Shown here piece after piece: positions 36,440 through 46,178 of a stretch of 64,000 nucleotides of DNA. Under the pieces are notes generated by a model. The model had not been told where the DNA came from. It searched no databases and worked only from the letters and a program-made list of their open reading frames with translations. Numbering within the stretch: the first letter of the stretch is position 1; each line of letters begins with the position of its first letter. The translations under genes and the position numbers were made by a program. Origin of the DNA: an uncultured Saccharospirillaceae bacterium (GTDB lineage Bacteria > Pseudomonadota > Gammaproteobacteria > Pseudomonadales > Oceanobacteraceae); assembly GCA_947503895.1 (NCBI GenBank), contig CANNFT010000010.1, positions 149,321 through 213,320 on the forward strand, read 5' to 3'.

Positions 36440-36817
36440 CTAAGCAGAAATAGGGGGGCGTAAAGCGGGATACTGGATAAATAACGGCGTTGAAACGATG
36501 AGTGTAGAATTATGATGTGATGGAGTAGGGGGCAATTGAAGTTGAAGTAAAAAGCCTAGAGCGGGCGCATAATGAAAATGCCCGTGGCAATTATGTTGGT
36601 GCTCAGCTTCGGTCTCACCTTGATGCCCAGAGTGCTGAGAAATAAGGTGCTCACCACTGGATAAGTCCGATTCGTTGGATGTTTGGGCGCTGCTTTCTAT
36701 ATGGCAGTGATTATCAATAGCATGAGCGTCATTTGAAATCTCTGACACGCCTTCGGCAGCCGCAAACACCGTTTGTGCTGTAAAGATGATTAGAAGAATC
36801 CAAAGACCTAGTTTCAC
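36440..36817 (-). CDS. small exported His-rich protein, CzcI-like
   Basis: 125 aa. The GTG at 36817, five bases after GAGG, opens on a signal peptide (VKLGLWILLIIFTAQTVFA-AA). The mature protein carries His clusters (HAIDNHCHIE, HSGHQGETEAEHQHNCHGHFHY) and two Cys, then a hydrophobic 'LGFLLQLQLPPTP' and a Pro-rich tail. Small exported proteins of this look precede czc/cus-type efflux genes (CzcI, CopL-like) and are thought to modulate or buffer the metal. It lies on the same strand upstream of the adaptor and pump genes, which fits. The assignment rests on composition and context. Confidence 0.6.
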   Translation of the reverse strand: MKLGLWILLIIFTAQTVFAAAEGVSEISNDAHAIDNHCHIESSAQTSNESDLSSGEHLISQHSGHQGETEAEHQHNCHGHFHYAPALGFLLQLQLPPTPSHHNSTLIVSTPLFIQYPALRPPISA

Positions 36818-36996
36818 CAATGCCTCAATCAGAATTAATCTGGTGTTGCTTCAATTTACACGTCAACGTGCGTTTATGGGACCTGTAGCTTATTGCCGAG
36901 TACCATGAATGTCGAGCGTTGAGATCGCAATTTTGAGAACTTGCACATTTTCAACCGTCTCGGTCGGCCAGCACAAGCCTCACTTGGTTCGCTGCA

Positions 36997-39750
36997 CTAT
37001 GTGCTGCCGCTTAGGATCAAGGTTTCCCAGTCGTGCTCCATGGCCCATTCTTCGATGTCTTTAATGGCTTTCAGCAAGGCAGGTTTATAAACAAACCATT
37101 GATCGCTGCTGGTTTTTAAGCAGGTCTCGGCGGCTTCCAGTGCCGCGCGTAAACGGGGTGCTCCAACATAGCGACACAAGCCATGAAGCTTGTGAATCGG
37201 TTCGATCAATTGACCAGGGGCTCGGGTTGCGATGGCCGGCTTCAATTGCTTCACCTCGAGTAATAAGCCGGCCATCATGTCTTTGGCAAGGTCTCGTTTT
37301 CCGCCAGCCAGTGTCAAACAGGATTCTAAGTCCACGACGGGGTTGATTGGCTCGGCGACATTGAGGGGTTTTGCGGCCCTTAACTTTTTAGCATTTGAGT
37401 CGGCTAAAAAAGATGCGGAAACCAGTGACCGATCACTGGGCTGGTAGTGTGTCCACTTCATCAACGTATGGACTAATTGTTCTTCGTTAATCGGCTTGGT
37501 GAGGTAGTCATCAAAGCCGTCTTTTAATAGCTGTTTCCGTTCATTTGGTAAAGCGTGCGCCGTCAAAGCCACCAGCGGCGAGTCTTGATTTAAAGCATCT
37601 TGGCGAATTAATTTGCCCGCACTGACACCATCAAGGTCGGGCATTTGAATATCCATAAAGATCAAATGAAAGTGATGATTGCTGGCCATGGTGACGGCTT
37701 GTTTACCGCCACGGGCGCGGAAGACTTCAACTTCTAGATCTCGAAGCCAGGTGGACAGTAATTCTAAGTTAGGTTCATTGTCGTCAACTGCTAAGACTCG
37801 TACGGGCGAGCGTTCGACCACGAGAGCAGCATTGATCTCGTCTTGATCTGGGTTGCCGAGCAGTTCCTGAATGCAATGGATGAGACGTCGGCTGGCGACG
37901 GGGTAAACCAGATGCTGATCGGTGCCAATTTGTAATAAATGCTCTTGAAGCGCATTTTCGTTACTGGGCAGCATCGCCACGACCTGAGTGTAGTTCTCCA
38001 GTCGTTGCCACTGTCGTTGATTAATGCGGCCGTCGCCGACTTCTATAAAACTGATCGTTGGACGATCTTGTTCAATTTTTTCCAGCATGGCATCACGATT
38101 GGCAAAACTGGTCACTTGAAATCCAAGCGCCATTAACTGGTGTTGTAGTGTTTGTCCTGTGGTGGTCCATTCGCAATAGACAAAGGCGTGTTGGCCTTTC
38201 CATGGGCTATCGACCCAAGATTCGTCTATTTGTTCACTGACCTCAAACTGACCCGTGAACCAAAAACAAGACCCAGCGCCTAGGGTCGACTCCAAGCCAA
38301 TATCCCCATGCATGTGATCGACCAAGTATTTGCTGATGACTAACCCTAAGCCTGTGCCACCAAAGCGACGGGTCGTAGAAGCGTCTCCTTGGCTGAAAGC
38401 CTTAAAGAGATGTCCCTGTTGTTCCTCACTTAGCCCAATACCGGTATCTGTGACGGAGAAACGCAATTGAATCTTTTTATTGCTTAGCGTCTCATCAAAC
38501 ATAACACGCGCAATGACGGAGCCTTGGTCAGTAAACTTCACCGCGTTGCTCACCAAATTTGTAATGACTTGTTTCAGTCGGACCGGGTCACCCTGAATTT
38601 CAAATGGCACATCCTGATAGACTAATGATGCCAACTCCAATCCCTTTCGGTGTGCTTCGGGCGCTAACATCGTGAGCACCTCGTCCATAATGTCGCGGAT
38701 ATGGACAGGGGTTTTATCCAGTACGAGTTTTCCGGCCTCAATTTTGGAAAAATCCAAAATATCGTTAATGATACTCAGCAAGGAAGAAGACGAGGTCTCA
38801 ATGGTATGAAGATAATCTTGTTGGCGTTTATTTAATCGAGTTTTGGCCAGTAATCGAGCAAACCCCAAAATGCCATTGAGAGGTGTGCGAATTTCATGGC
38901 TCATATTGGCAAGAAACTCTGACTTCGTATTACTCGCATCTAATGCAGAACGCCGCGCCATGTTGAGTTCAATGTTTTGAACTTCCATATCCTCCAGCGT
39001 TTCTTTTAAGTCGTGGGTGGTTTGTTCCACGCTGTCTTGTAGCTCTAACTGTGAGCGCTGCAAGCTGGCGGCCATGGTGTTGATGCCATCGGCCAAAATG
39101 GCAAAGTCATTGGCGGTATCCAACCTTACTCTCGCATCTAGGTCGCCAGTTTCTAATTTCTCTAATGTTTCCGCCACGACTTCTAACGGTTTTGTAATGC
39201 GTCGACTTGCTTGATACGCGAGATAAAACCCCGCACAGCAGGTCAATAAGATTAGGCTGATGGCCATGACAATGGCTTTATATTTGGCGAGCTCAATGGC
39301 GACGGTGCTAAATTCCACTTCGATCCACCCGAGCAGTTGCGTTTGCTCGATGGGGTTTTGATAGATAGGGGCGCGAATACGTAAACTGTTCTCAGTTTCC
39401 AGTAGATGGGTATCGAGGCTAATCAATAAACTGCTCGACAACGGTGGTGTCATCTGCGGGCCCAAATGAAAGATCGCGCTTTGAGCAGGGGTTAATATGG
39501 CAAGCGCGCGGACTTCCTCTAAATCTAAATAGGGCTGTAAGCTTTGACCGTAGTCGTTATGGCTGGTCTCAAATAATTGCGCCGCGCTCATGGCGAGCTG
39601 GCGGGTAAGCGACTTAGCGCGTTCGATGGCGTGCTGTTCAAGGTCATTATTTCTGAGGTAGGTAAAGTAGCCACCCAGTGCTGCTGCGGCAATAAAACAC
39701 GGCAGTAACGTGATGAGTAAAATCCTTTTTTGTACGTCCCAATACTTCAT
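36997..39750 (-). CDS. gacS: hybrid sensor kinase GacS/BarA
   Basis: 917-aa tripartite sensor kinase that controls the GacA/UvrY response regulator and, through small RNAs, CsrA/RsmA. Two membrane helices (about 10-30 and 157-179) flank a periplasmic sensor of about 125 residues. HAMP follows (about 180-232), then a coiled coil, HisKA with His285 (NMSHEIRTP), an ATPase domain (DTGIGL, GGTGLGLVI), a degenerate receiver-like segment, a full receiver with Asp700 (FMDIQMP) and a C-terminal Hpt with His856 (HKLHGLCRYVG). The His-Asp-His relay is complete. It is divergent from cysM, as in many gammaproteobacteria. Neither gacA nor a csrB-type sRNA is seen in the window. Confidence 0.94.
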   Translation of the reverse strand: MKYWDVQKRILLITLLPCFIAAAALGGYFTYLRNNDLEQHAIERAKSLTRQLAMSAAQLFETSHNDYGQSLQPYLDLEEVRALAILTPAQSAIFHLGPQMTPPLSSSLLISLDTHLLETENSLRIRAPIYQNPIEQTQLLGWIEVEFSTVAIELAKYKAIVMAISLILLTCCAGFYLAYQASRRITKPLEVVAETLEKLETGDLDARVRLDTANDFAILADGINTMAASLQRSQLELQDSVEQTTHDLKETLEDMEVQNIELNMARRSALDASNTKSEFLANMSHEIRTPLNGILGFARLLAKTRLNKRQQDYLHTIETSSSSLLSIINDILDFSKIEAGKLVLDKTPVHIRDIMDEVLTMLAPEAHRKGLELASLVYQDVPFEIQGDPVRLKQVITNLVSNAVKFTDQGSVIARVMFDETLSNKKIQLRFSVTDTGIGLSEEQQGHLFKAFSQGDASTTRRFGGTGLGLVISKYLVDHMHGDIGLESTLGAGSCFWFTGQFEVSEQIDESWVDSPWKGQHAFVYCEWTTTGQTLQHQLMALGFQVTSFANRDAMLEKIEQDRPTISFIEVGDGRINQRQWQRLENYTQVVAMLPSNENALQEHLLQIGTDQHLVYPVASRRLIHCIQELLGNPDQDEINAALVVERSPVRVLAVDDNEPNLELLSTWLRDLEVEVFRARGGKQAVTMASNHHFHLIFMDIQMPDLDGVSAGKLIRQDALNQDSPLVALTAHALPNERKQLLKDGFDDYLTKPINEEQLVHTLMKWTHYQPSDRSLVSASFLADSNAKKLRAAKPLNVAEPINPVVDLESCLTLAGGKRDLAKDMMAGLLLEVKQLKPAIATRAPGQLIEPIHKLHGLCRYVGAPRLRAALEAAETCLKTSSDQWFVYKPALLKAIKDIEEWAMEHDWETLILSGST

Positions 39751-39924
39751 GTTCTATTATCTTGACCAGATTATGTTAAATAGTGGTTTATTCTAACAGC
39801 TTTATGCAACGATCTGGGGTAGGTACTTCACGCTAACTGCTATAAGCAAATGGCTATTTATTATTACCGTTCTCTATTATTCGGGCGTATTATTCGCTCA
39901 ATTTGTTATATAAGTGATACATAC

Positions 39925-40824
39925 ATGGATTTTCCAACCATCGCTGACTTTGTCGGCAAAACGCCTTTGGTCAAGCTCCAACGTTTGGTAGACCCTAATA
40001 GCACGAATACCATTTTGGTTAAGTTGGAAGGCAATAACCCTGCGGGTTCGGTTAAAGATCGACCTGCATTGAGCATGATCAATCATGCAGAGGCGCGCGG
40101 TGATATTGCGCCAGGTGACCGGTTGATCGAAGCCACCAGTGGAAACACGGGGATTGCGCTGGCCATGGCTGCAGCCATGAAAGGCTATAACATGTCGCTG
40201 ATCATGCCAGACAATCTGAGCATGGAGCGCCGCTGGGCGATGGAAGCGTACGGTGCTGAATTGATCTTGGTGACAAAAGAACAGGGTATGGAGTATGCCC
40301 GCGACTTAGCGATTCAAATGCAGGAAGAGGGCAAAGGAAAAGTACTGGACCAATTCGCCAATGCAGATAACCCCATCGCACATTATGAGTCCACGGGCCC
40401 TGAAATTTGGCATGATACCCGCGGGACCATTACGCACTTTGTCAGCTCCATGGGGACGACCGGAACCATCATGGGCAATTCCAGATACCTCAAAAGTAAA
40501 AACCCAGACATCCAAATTGTGGGGCTTCAGCCGCAAGAAGGCGCTTCTATTCCTGGTATTCGCCGCTGGCCCGAAGCTTACTTACCCAAAATATTTGACC
40601 CATCCAGAGTGGATACCGTCATGGATATCGGGCAGCAAGAGGCAGAAGACACCATGCGTGCGCTGGCCAGAAAAGAGGGTATCTTTTGCGGCGTCAGTTC
40701 AGGCGGCGCGGTGGCGGGAGCATTAAAGCTGAGCCAAACCGTTGAGAACGCGGTGATTGTGGCCATTATTTGTGATCGCGGTGATCGATACTTGTCCACC
40801 GGCGTTTTTAACCCGACCCTTTAA
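39925..40824 (+). CDS. cysM: cysteine synthase B
   Basis: 299-aa PLP enzyme using O-acetylserine with sulfide or thiosulfate. It follows E. coli CysM closely: 'GKTPLVKLQRL', Schiff-base Lys44 in AGSVKDRP, 'TSGNTGIALAM', 'SSMGTTGTIMG', 'PGIRRWPEAYLP' and 'FCGVSSGGAVAGAL'. The RRWP segment and the short loop at the active site mark CysM rather than CysK. The ATG at 39925 matches the family start; the 25 codons before it in the open frame are not conserved-looking. A terminator follows at 40857-40882. Confidence 0.95.
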   Translation: MDFPTIADFVGKTPLVKLQRLVDPNSTNTILVKLEGNNPAGSVKDRPALSMINHAEARGDIAPGDRLIEATSGNTGIALAMAAAMKGYNMSLIMPDNLSMERRWAMEAYGAELILVTKEQGMEYARDLAIQMQEEGKGKVLDQFANADNPIAHYESTGPEIWHDTRGTITHFVSSMGTTGTIMGNSRYLKSKNPDIQIVGLQPQEGASIPGIRRWPEAYLPKIFDPSRVDTVMDIGQQEAEDTMRALARKEGIFCGVSSGGAVAGALKLSQTVENAVIVAIICDRGDRYLSTGVFNPTL

Positions 40825-40856
40825 AGTAACCTCCAAGTTGAATCACGCTCGAAAAT

Positions 40857-40882
40857 AAGGGGGCTTTTTAAGCTCCCTTTTT
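40857..40882 (+). terminator. intrinsic terminator of cysM
   Basis: AAGGGGGCTT pairs with AAGCTCCCTT (one mismatch) around a short T/A loop and is followed by a T run, 32 bases after the stop. Confidence 0.8.
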
Positions 40883-41070
40883 GCGCGACCACATCCTCCA
40901 TGCGTCATTGAACTGCACTTTCGCCTGAACCGTCGCGTCGCCGATAATCGTCTTATACCGCTAGGATCGTCCAACAATAGCCTTGTTTCGATGTAACAAT
41001 CTGTAAAACAACTTGAAATATATTTTCCCGAGGCCATAGTAGGCCCCGCTGAGTTGACAGAGAATTAAAC

Positions 41071-42435
41071 GTGCCCATTTTTAAGCCTTCCAGAGGCAAA
41101 TCCGGTCAAGGGCGGTCTCGGGCCAAAGCCCCTCATCCCTCAAAATGGGAAGGCCAGAACACAGAAGTCACCATTCAGGGTGTAAGCCATGAGGGCCATG
41201 GCGTCAGTCGTGACTTAGGCAAAGTATTATTTGTCCCCGGCGCCCTGATGAATGAAAAGGTGAGCGTTCAAATCACCAAAGAGCAACGTAATCGGCTTTC
41301 CGGCAGATTATTGGACGTGTTAGAACCCAGTACGCATCGAGTACCACCTCAATGCCCGCATTTCCAGCGCTGCGGCGCCTGTCAGTTGCAACACCTAGAT
41401 ACACCACAGCAAATCAGCGACAAACAACAGCACTTGCATGAAGACTTAGTCCGCCACCTAAAGTTAACGGAATTACCTTGGTTGCCGCCCATTCACAGTG
41501 AGGCGTTTGGTTACCGTAGGCGTGCCCGCTTGGGCATTCGATATCGCCAACATCAAGATGAAGTGATTGTCGGGTTTCGTGAGGAGGCAAACTCTCACTT
41601 AGCTGCGATTGATACTTGCGATGTGTTGCGTCCAGAACTTTCCGCATTAATACAGCCTCTACAAGCCCTTTTGTCTCAACTGGATGGGCGGTCTCGATTC
41701 ACGCAAGCCGAATTAATTGCGGATGATGATGGGCCTGTCATGGTTCTTCGTTATTTAAAAACGCTCAATGAGCGTGATGAACATCAGCTGGTAGAATTTG
41801 CGCAGCAACAAAACCTTTGTCTTTGGTTGCAGCCTGACGAGGTGGACGGCTTACGCTGCATTTGGCCTGAATCCGCCAGACCTCTACAGTACGCTCTCGC
41901 CAGTTTGCGCTTAGAGTTCCAAGTGAAAGACTTCATACAAGGGAATGGAAGTGTTAACCGTGCCATGGTTGAGCGCGCCATTGAGTGGCTTGCACCACAA
42001 TCGAACGAAACCGTGCTGGATTTATTTGCAGGCATCGGTAACTTCAGCCTTCCAATTGCTCAGCAGTGCCATCAAGTGATTGCTGTTGAGGGTGTGGCCG
42101 GCATGGTGGCACGAATTAAGCACAATGCGGAACTCAATGACATTAAGAACATCGAAGCGATCAAATTAAATTTAGACGATCCCATCAATATGGCACGCTT
42201 GCCAAAGGTGGATCGAATCATATTAGATCCACCACGCACAGGTGCCGCATCGATGATGCCTTGGTTGATTCAACAGCAAGCCAGTATTTTGTATATCGCT
42301 TGCGAACCAAGTTCATTAGTCAGAGATGCTAAGCCTCTTTTGGATGCTGGGTATACACTTAGCAAGTTGTGCGTCATGGATATGTTTCCGCAAACTCGAC
42401 ATGTGGAAACGATGGCACTGTTTGAACGGAATTAA
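41071..42435 (+). CDS. rlmD: 23S rRNA m5U1939 methyltransferase
   Basis: 454-aa SAM-dependent RNA uracil-C5 methyltransferase. It has an N-terminal TRAM-like domain ('VTIQGVSHEGHGVSRDLGKV'-type strand), the Fe-S Cys cluster CPHFQRCGACQ plus Cys in AIDTCDVL, SAM motif I 'VLDLFAGIGNFSLPIA', 'LDPPRTGA' and the catalytic Cys in YIACEPSSL. RlmD modifies U1939 of 23S rRNA. It starts with GTG (41071) and is followed by relA after only six bases, so the two are co-transcribed. The E. coli neighbour order (barA, rlmD, relA, mazG) is kept. Confidence 0.95.
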   Translation: MPIFKPSRGKSGQGRSRAKAPHPSKWEGQNTEVTIQGVSHEGHGVSRDLGKVLFVPGALMNEKVSVQITKEQRNRLSGRLLDVLEPSTHRVPPQCPHFQRCGACQLQHLDTPQQISDKQQHLHEDLVRHLKLTELPWLPPIHSEAFGYRRRARLGIRYRQHQDEVIVGFREEANSHLAAIDTCDVLRPELSALIQPLQALLSQLDGRSRFTQAELIADDDGPVMVLRYLKTLNERDEHQLVEFAQQQNLCLWLQPDEVDGLRCIWPESARPLQYALASLRLEFQVKDFIQGNGSVNRAMVERAIEWLAPQSNETVLDLFAGIGNFSLPIAQQCHQVIAVEGVAGMVARIKHNAELNDIKNIEAIKLNLDDPINMARLPKVDRIILDPPRTGAASMMPWLIQQQASILYIACEPSSLVRDAKPLLDAGYTLSKLCVMDMFPQTRHVETMALFERN

Positions 42436-42441
42436 AGCATT

Positions 42442-44685
42442 ATGGTTAAGGTAAGAGAAGATCACCCTATCAAAGCTAATGGCCAAGTGGATGTAGACGC
42501 TTGGATACAAAACTTAGCGGAACAGATTGATCTCCCTGATATGGCGCAAGTTCGCCAAGCGTGCCAGTTGGCTCAAAACATTGAAGAAACCGCTATAGCG
42601 AACCAAAAACAATGGTCGCCTGATTTCTCTAGCTTGCACATTGGTATGGAAATGACTCAGATCCTTGCTGAGTTACACATGGATCAAGCCAGTGTGGTAG
42701 CGGCGATTGTTTACCGGCCGGTGCGAGAAGGTTTATTGACCTTAGCCGAAGTAGAAAAGCAATTTGGGGCTGAAATTAGCGGGCTGGTGGATGGTGTCAT
42801 GCAAATGGCGGCGATCAGTCAGGCTCAGGTGGTATCTCGTCAAAGAGTACTCGGGCAAAACGAAGCCCAAGTCGAGCATGTTCGCAAAATGCTAGTGGCC
42901 ATGATCGATGATGTTCGCGTCGCGCTCATCAAACTGGCAGAACGGACCAGTGCGATTAGAGCCATGAAAAACGCACCGGACGACAAACGTCTGAAGGTGG
43001 CTCGGGAAGTATTTGATATTTACGCACCGCTCGCACATCGATTAGGTATCGGGCACATCAAGTGGGAACTGGAAGATTTATCCTTTCGCTACCTAGAGCC
43101 TATCGCGTATAAACGCATCGCAAAGTTAATCGATGAAAAGCGTTTAGATCGACAAGACTACATTGCCAATGTCGTGGGCACCCTACAGTCGGCTTTAGAA
43201 TCCGCAGGTATCGAATGCGATATTCAGGGACGTGCGAAGCACATTTACAGCATCTGGCGAAAAATGCGCCGCAAGAATATCGATTTTAGCCAAGTCTACG
43301 ATATTCGCGCGGTTAGAATCTTAGTGCCTGAACTCAAAGATTGTTATGCCGCACTGGGAATCGTGCACACCTTTTGGCGACATATCCCTCATGAGTTTGA
43401 TGATTACATTGCCAGCCCAAAAGAAAATGGATATCGCTCTTTGCATACTGCGGTCATTGGCCCGGAAGGCAAAGTGCTTGAGGTGCAAATTCGAACATTC
43501 GACATGCACGATGATGCAGAATTGGGGGTCTGTGCGCACTGGCTTTATAAAGGCACCGACGTTAATGCGAAAGACGATGGCTACGAACAAAAAATTTCTT
43601 GGCTAAGGCAAGTTCTAGAATGGCACGAGGAACTGGGTGACCTAAATGACTTAATGGGGAGCTTACGGCAAGACGTTACCCCAGATCGCATTTACGTATT
43701 CACACCCGATGGCCACGTTGTTGATTTGCAGCCGGGCGCCACACCGGTGGACTTCGCATATCGTGTTCATACGGAAATAGGGCATCGGTGCCGAGGCGCC
43801 AAAGTGAATGGGCGAATTGTCCCACTGACCTACCAAATTAAGACGGGTGAGCAAATAGAAATTCTAACCAGTCGCGACTCTCAACCGAGCCGCGACTGGT
43901 TAAACAGTGAATATGGTTATGTGCGAACATCGCGTGCACGAGCCAAAGTAGCCGGCTGGTTCAAAGGCCAAGCGCGTGATCAAAATATCATTGATGGCAA
44001 AGCGGTTCTCACGCCAGAGCTGAATCGAATTGGCCTTGATAAAATTAATTTAAATAAAATTGTTTCCGATCTGGGATTAAATGAATTAGAAGATTTGTAC
44101 GCTGGCATTGGCGGCGGCAACATTCGCATTGGTCAGGTATTGCATCAAGCGCAAAAGCAAATCATGCCTAATCCTGAAGTTGATCAGTTGAGTCTTTTGC
44201 CCTCGCAAGCACCCAAAGCTCAACCGACTGAATCGGATGATGTTTACATACTGGGTGTTGGTAAGCTGTTAAGCACCATGGCCAGTTGCTGCCATCCCGT
44301 TCCTGGCGATGAAATAGTCGGTTATATCACACAGGGCCGCGGCGTCAGTATTCACAAAGTAGACTGCTCGAATATTTTGAATCTTAAGCAGCATCAACCC
44401 AAGCGTATTATGGAAGTCAGTTGGGGAGAAGCGCCAGAGAATGTTTACCCAGTAGACTTGGACATAAAAGCTTATGATCGACGGGGCCTGTTAAAAGATA
44501 TTACGCTGTTACTGTCTAATGAAAATACGAATATCGTATCAATGAATACGCTGTCTCATCGCCAAGACGGTACAGTAGATATGATGTTCACAATAGAAAT
44601 TGATAGTTTAGAAAAACTGGGCAAGCTCGTGAATAAAATTGATCAACTACCCAATGTATTGGAAGTGAGTCGACATCGAGGCTGA
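42442..44685 (+). CDS. relA: GTP pyrophosphokinase (ppGpp synthetase I)
   Basis: 747-aa ribosome-associated alarmone synthetase. The N-terminal HD hydrolase domain has lost its metal site: the position of the usual LLHD-VED motif reads VVAAIVYRPVREG, so it cannot degrade ppGpp, as in other RelA proteins. The synthetase domain (about 240-390) has 'GRAKHIYSIWRKM' and 'VYDIRAVRILV'. TGS (RIYVFTPDGHVVDL), a zinc-finger-like Cys region (SCCHPVPGDEI) and a C-terminal ACT domain follow. It lies six bases after rlmD. Confidence 0.96.
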   Translation: MVKVREDHPIKANGQVDVDAWIQNLAEQIDLPDMAQVRQACQLAQNIEETAIANQKQWSPDFSSLHIGMEMTQILAELHMDQASVVAAIVYRPVREGLLTLAEVEKQFGAEISGLVDGVMQMAAISQAQVVSRQRVLGQNEAQVEHVRKMLVAMIDDVRVALIKLAERTSAIRAMKNAPDDKRLKVAREVFDIYAPLAHRLGIGHIKWELEDLSFRYLEPIAYKRIAKLIDEKRLDRQDYIANVVGTLQSALESAGIECDIQGRAKHIYSIWRKMRRKNIDFSQVYDIRAVRILVPELKDCYAALGIVHTFWRHIPHEFDDYIASPKENGYRSLHTAVIGPEGKVLEVQIRTFDMHDDAELGVCAHWLYKGTDVNAKDDGYEQKISWLRQVLEWHEELGDLNDLMGSLRQDVTPDRIYVFTPDGHVVDLQPGATPVDFAYRVHTEIGHRCRGAKVNGRIVPLTYQIKTGEQIEILTSRDSQPSRDWLNSEYGYVRTSRARAKVAGWFKGQARDQNIIDGKAVLTPELNRIGLDKINLNKIVSDLGLNELEDLYAGIGGGNIRIGQVLHQAQKQIMPNPEVDQLSLLPSQAPKAQPTESDDVYILGVGKLLSTMASCCHPVPGDEIVGYITQGRGVSIHKVDCSNILNLKQHQPKRIMEVSWGEAPENVYPVDLDIKAYDRRGLLKDITLLLSNENTNIVSMNTLSHRQDGTVDMMFTIEIDSLEKLGKLVNKIDQLPNVLEVSRHRG

Positions 44686-44758
44686 TGTCGACTATCCAAT
44701 GATGCCCATAGCGTCCTGTGTTTAGCACCCATTATTTTGCTTAGAGTTTCGAAATACT

Positions 44759-45595
44759 ATGACTGACCAATCTTATGGTTTAGACGATTTACTTCACCTA
44801 ATGAGTCGGTTGCGTGATCCAGAGCATGGTTGCCCGTGGGATATCAAGCAAACCTTTGACTCTATCGTGCCTTACACACTTGAAGAAGCCTATGAAGTGG
44901 CCGATGCCATTGAGCAAAAAGATTTCGCACACCTTAAAGAAGAGCTGGGTGATTTATTATTCCAAGTGATTTTTTACAGTCAGCTCGGTAAAGAACAGGA
45001 GTACTTTGAATTTTCAGAAGTGGTGCATACGCTTGTCAGCAAATTAGTGCGACGTCATCCCCATGTGTTTCCAACTGGAAAACTACACGAACCGCTTTCG
45101 ACCATTGAACCTCTATCTGCTGAGCAAGTTAAAGCGCGTTGGGATGAAATTAAGCAAGAAGAGCGAGCAGAAAAAGCTCAAAAACAATCGGCAAGACAGG
45201 CGAGTATTTTAGATGATATCCCTGCTACATTGCCCGCTATTAATCGGGCAGAGAAGCTGCAAAAACGCGCTGCCACCGTCGGCTTTGACTGGCCGGAAGC
45301 AACCCCGGTTTTAGATAAAATTGAAGAGGAAATTCAGGAACTACGCGAGGCGATTGCTCATGGTGAACAAGAAGACATACAGGACGAAATGGGAGATTTA
45401 ATGTTCGCGTGTGTCAATTTGGCGCGACATTTAAAAGTAAAGCCGGAAATGGCATTGCGTTCGACGAATCAAAAGTTTGATCGTCGATTCCGTTACGTAG
45501 AAAAAGAAACATTGGAAAAATACTCGTTCCTAGAAGAAGCCACATTAGAAGAAATGGAACAGCTTTGGCAGCAGGCTAAACTGACGGAAAAGTGA
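44759..45595 (+). CDS. mazG: nucleoside triphosphate pyrophosphohydrolase MazG
   Basis: 278-aa tandem-domain all-alpha NTP pyrophosphatase. The first MazG domain has 'LRDPEHGCPWDIKQT', 'TLEEAYEVADAI' and 'ELGDLLFQVIF' (E-x2-E...E-x2-D metal site). The second has 'EIEEEIQELREAI'-type helices and 'DEMGDLMFACVNLAR'. E. coli MazG removes abnormal or excess NTPs and lowers ppGpp effects, which fits its place right after relA. The start ATG is 73 bases after relA. No mazEF toxin pair lies between, unlike in E. coli. Confidence 0.94.
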   Translation: MTDQSYGLDDLLHLMSRLRDPEHGCPWDIKQTFDSIVPYTLEEAYEVADAIEQKDFAHLKEELGDLLFQVIFYSQLGKEQEYFEFSEVVHTLVSKLVRRHPHVFPTGKLHEPLSTIEPLSAEQVKARWDEIKQEERAEKAQKQSARQASILDDIPATLPAINRAEKLQKRAATVGFDWPEATPVLDKIEEEIQELREAIAHGEQEDIQDEMGDLMFACVNLARHLKVKPEMALRSTNQKFDRRFRYVEKETLEKYSFLEEATLEEMEQLWQQAKLTEK

Positions 45596-46178
45596 TTATC
45601 GTATGCTAATGCACAGAGGCCACTGGCGTAGCTTAAGTCTTCAAAGCATTTTCTAACTTTACCAGCTTTAAATGACGGTCAGTATTAGAGAATTCACAGA
45701 GCATTTCTGTGCCACTGAGCATAATATAAACCAATATATTTGAACCGTAGGTGGTAAGTAATCTGCGTCTGTCAGGATATAACGATCTCCGGTGTAATCT
45801 ATTTCGTTTTTTATTGTAGGTCAGAGCTTACACATTGCTTTCTCAGTCGTTTGTGCATTTTTTAGTTTGAGCTTTGCATTGGTCTATTGTTAGGTTACTA
45901 ACAATGTCGCAATTAAAAACCCCTGTTAATTGAATGAGTTACTCAACGGTTACAATTCACCCATCACTCACTGCCCCCATAAAATAAGCGCTTAATTCCC
46001 TAGTGACATAACCGTAATTGCGCTTGTACCAAAGACGTTATGTGCTGAGTTTGCGTACTCCCCTAATATTAATACAGTAGCTGTTATATCGAACGCCCCT
46101 TGATAGGTTGGGTTAATGTAGGACCATTGTTGTCACCATTAATTCTAGCCTCGTACGCTTGAGCACAAACAGGTTTAT
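45596..46178. other. long intergenic region before the first giant protein
   Basis: 583 bases with no gene seen. It is AT-rich and contains no strong terminator after mazG that I can identify. It presumably holds the promoter and a long leader of the 1713-aa protein gene. Only the ribosome-binding site (ACAGG, 7 bases before the ATG at 46179) is visible. Confidence 0.5.

Noticed and set aside
41414..41647. Minus-strand ORF inside rlmD and several like it inside relA, pta and gacS
   Set aside because: They are out-of-frame shadows of well-conserved genes with no start signals of their own.
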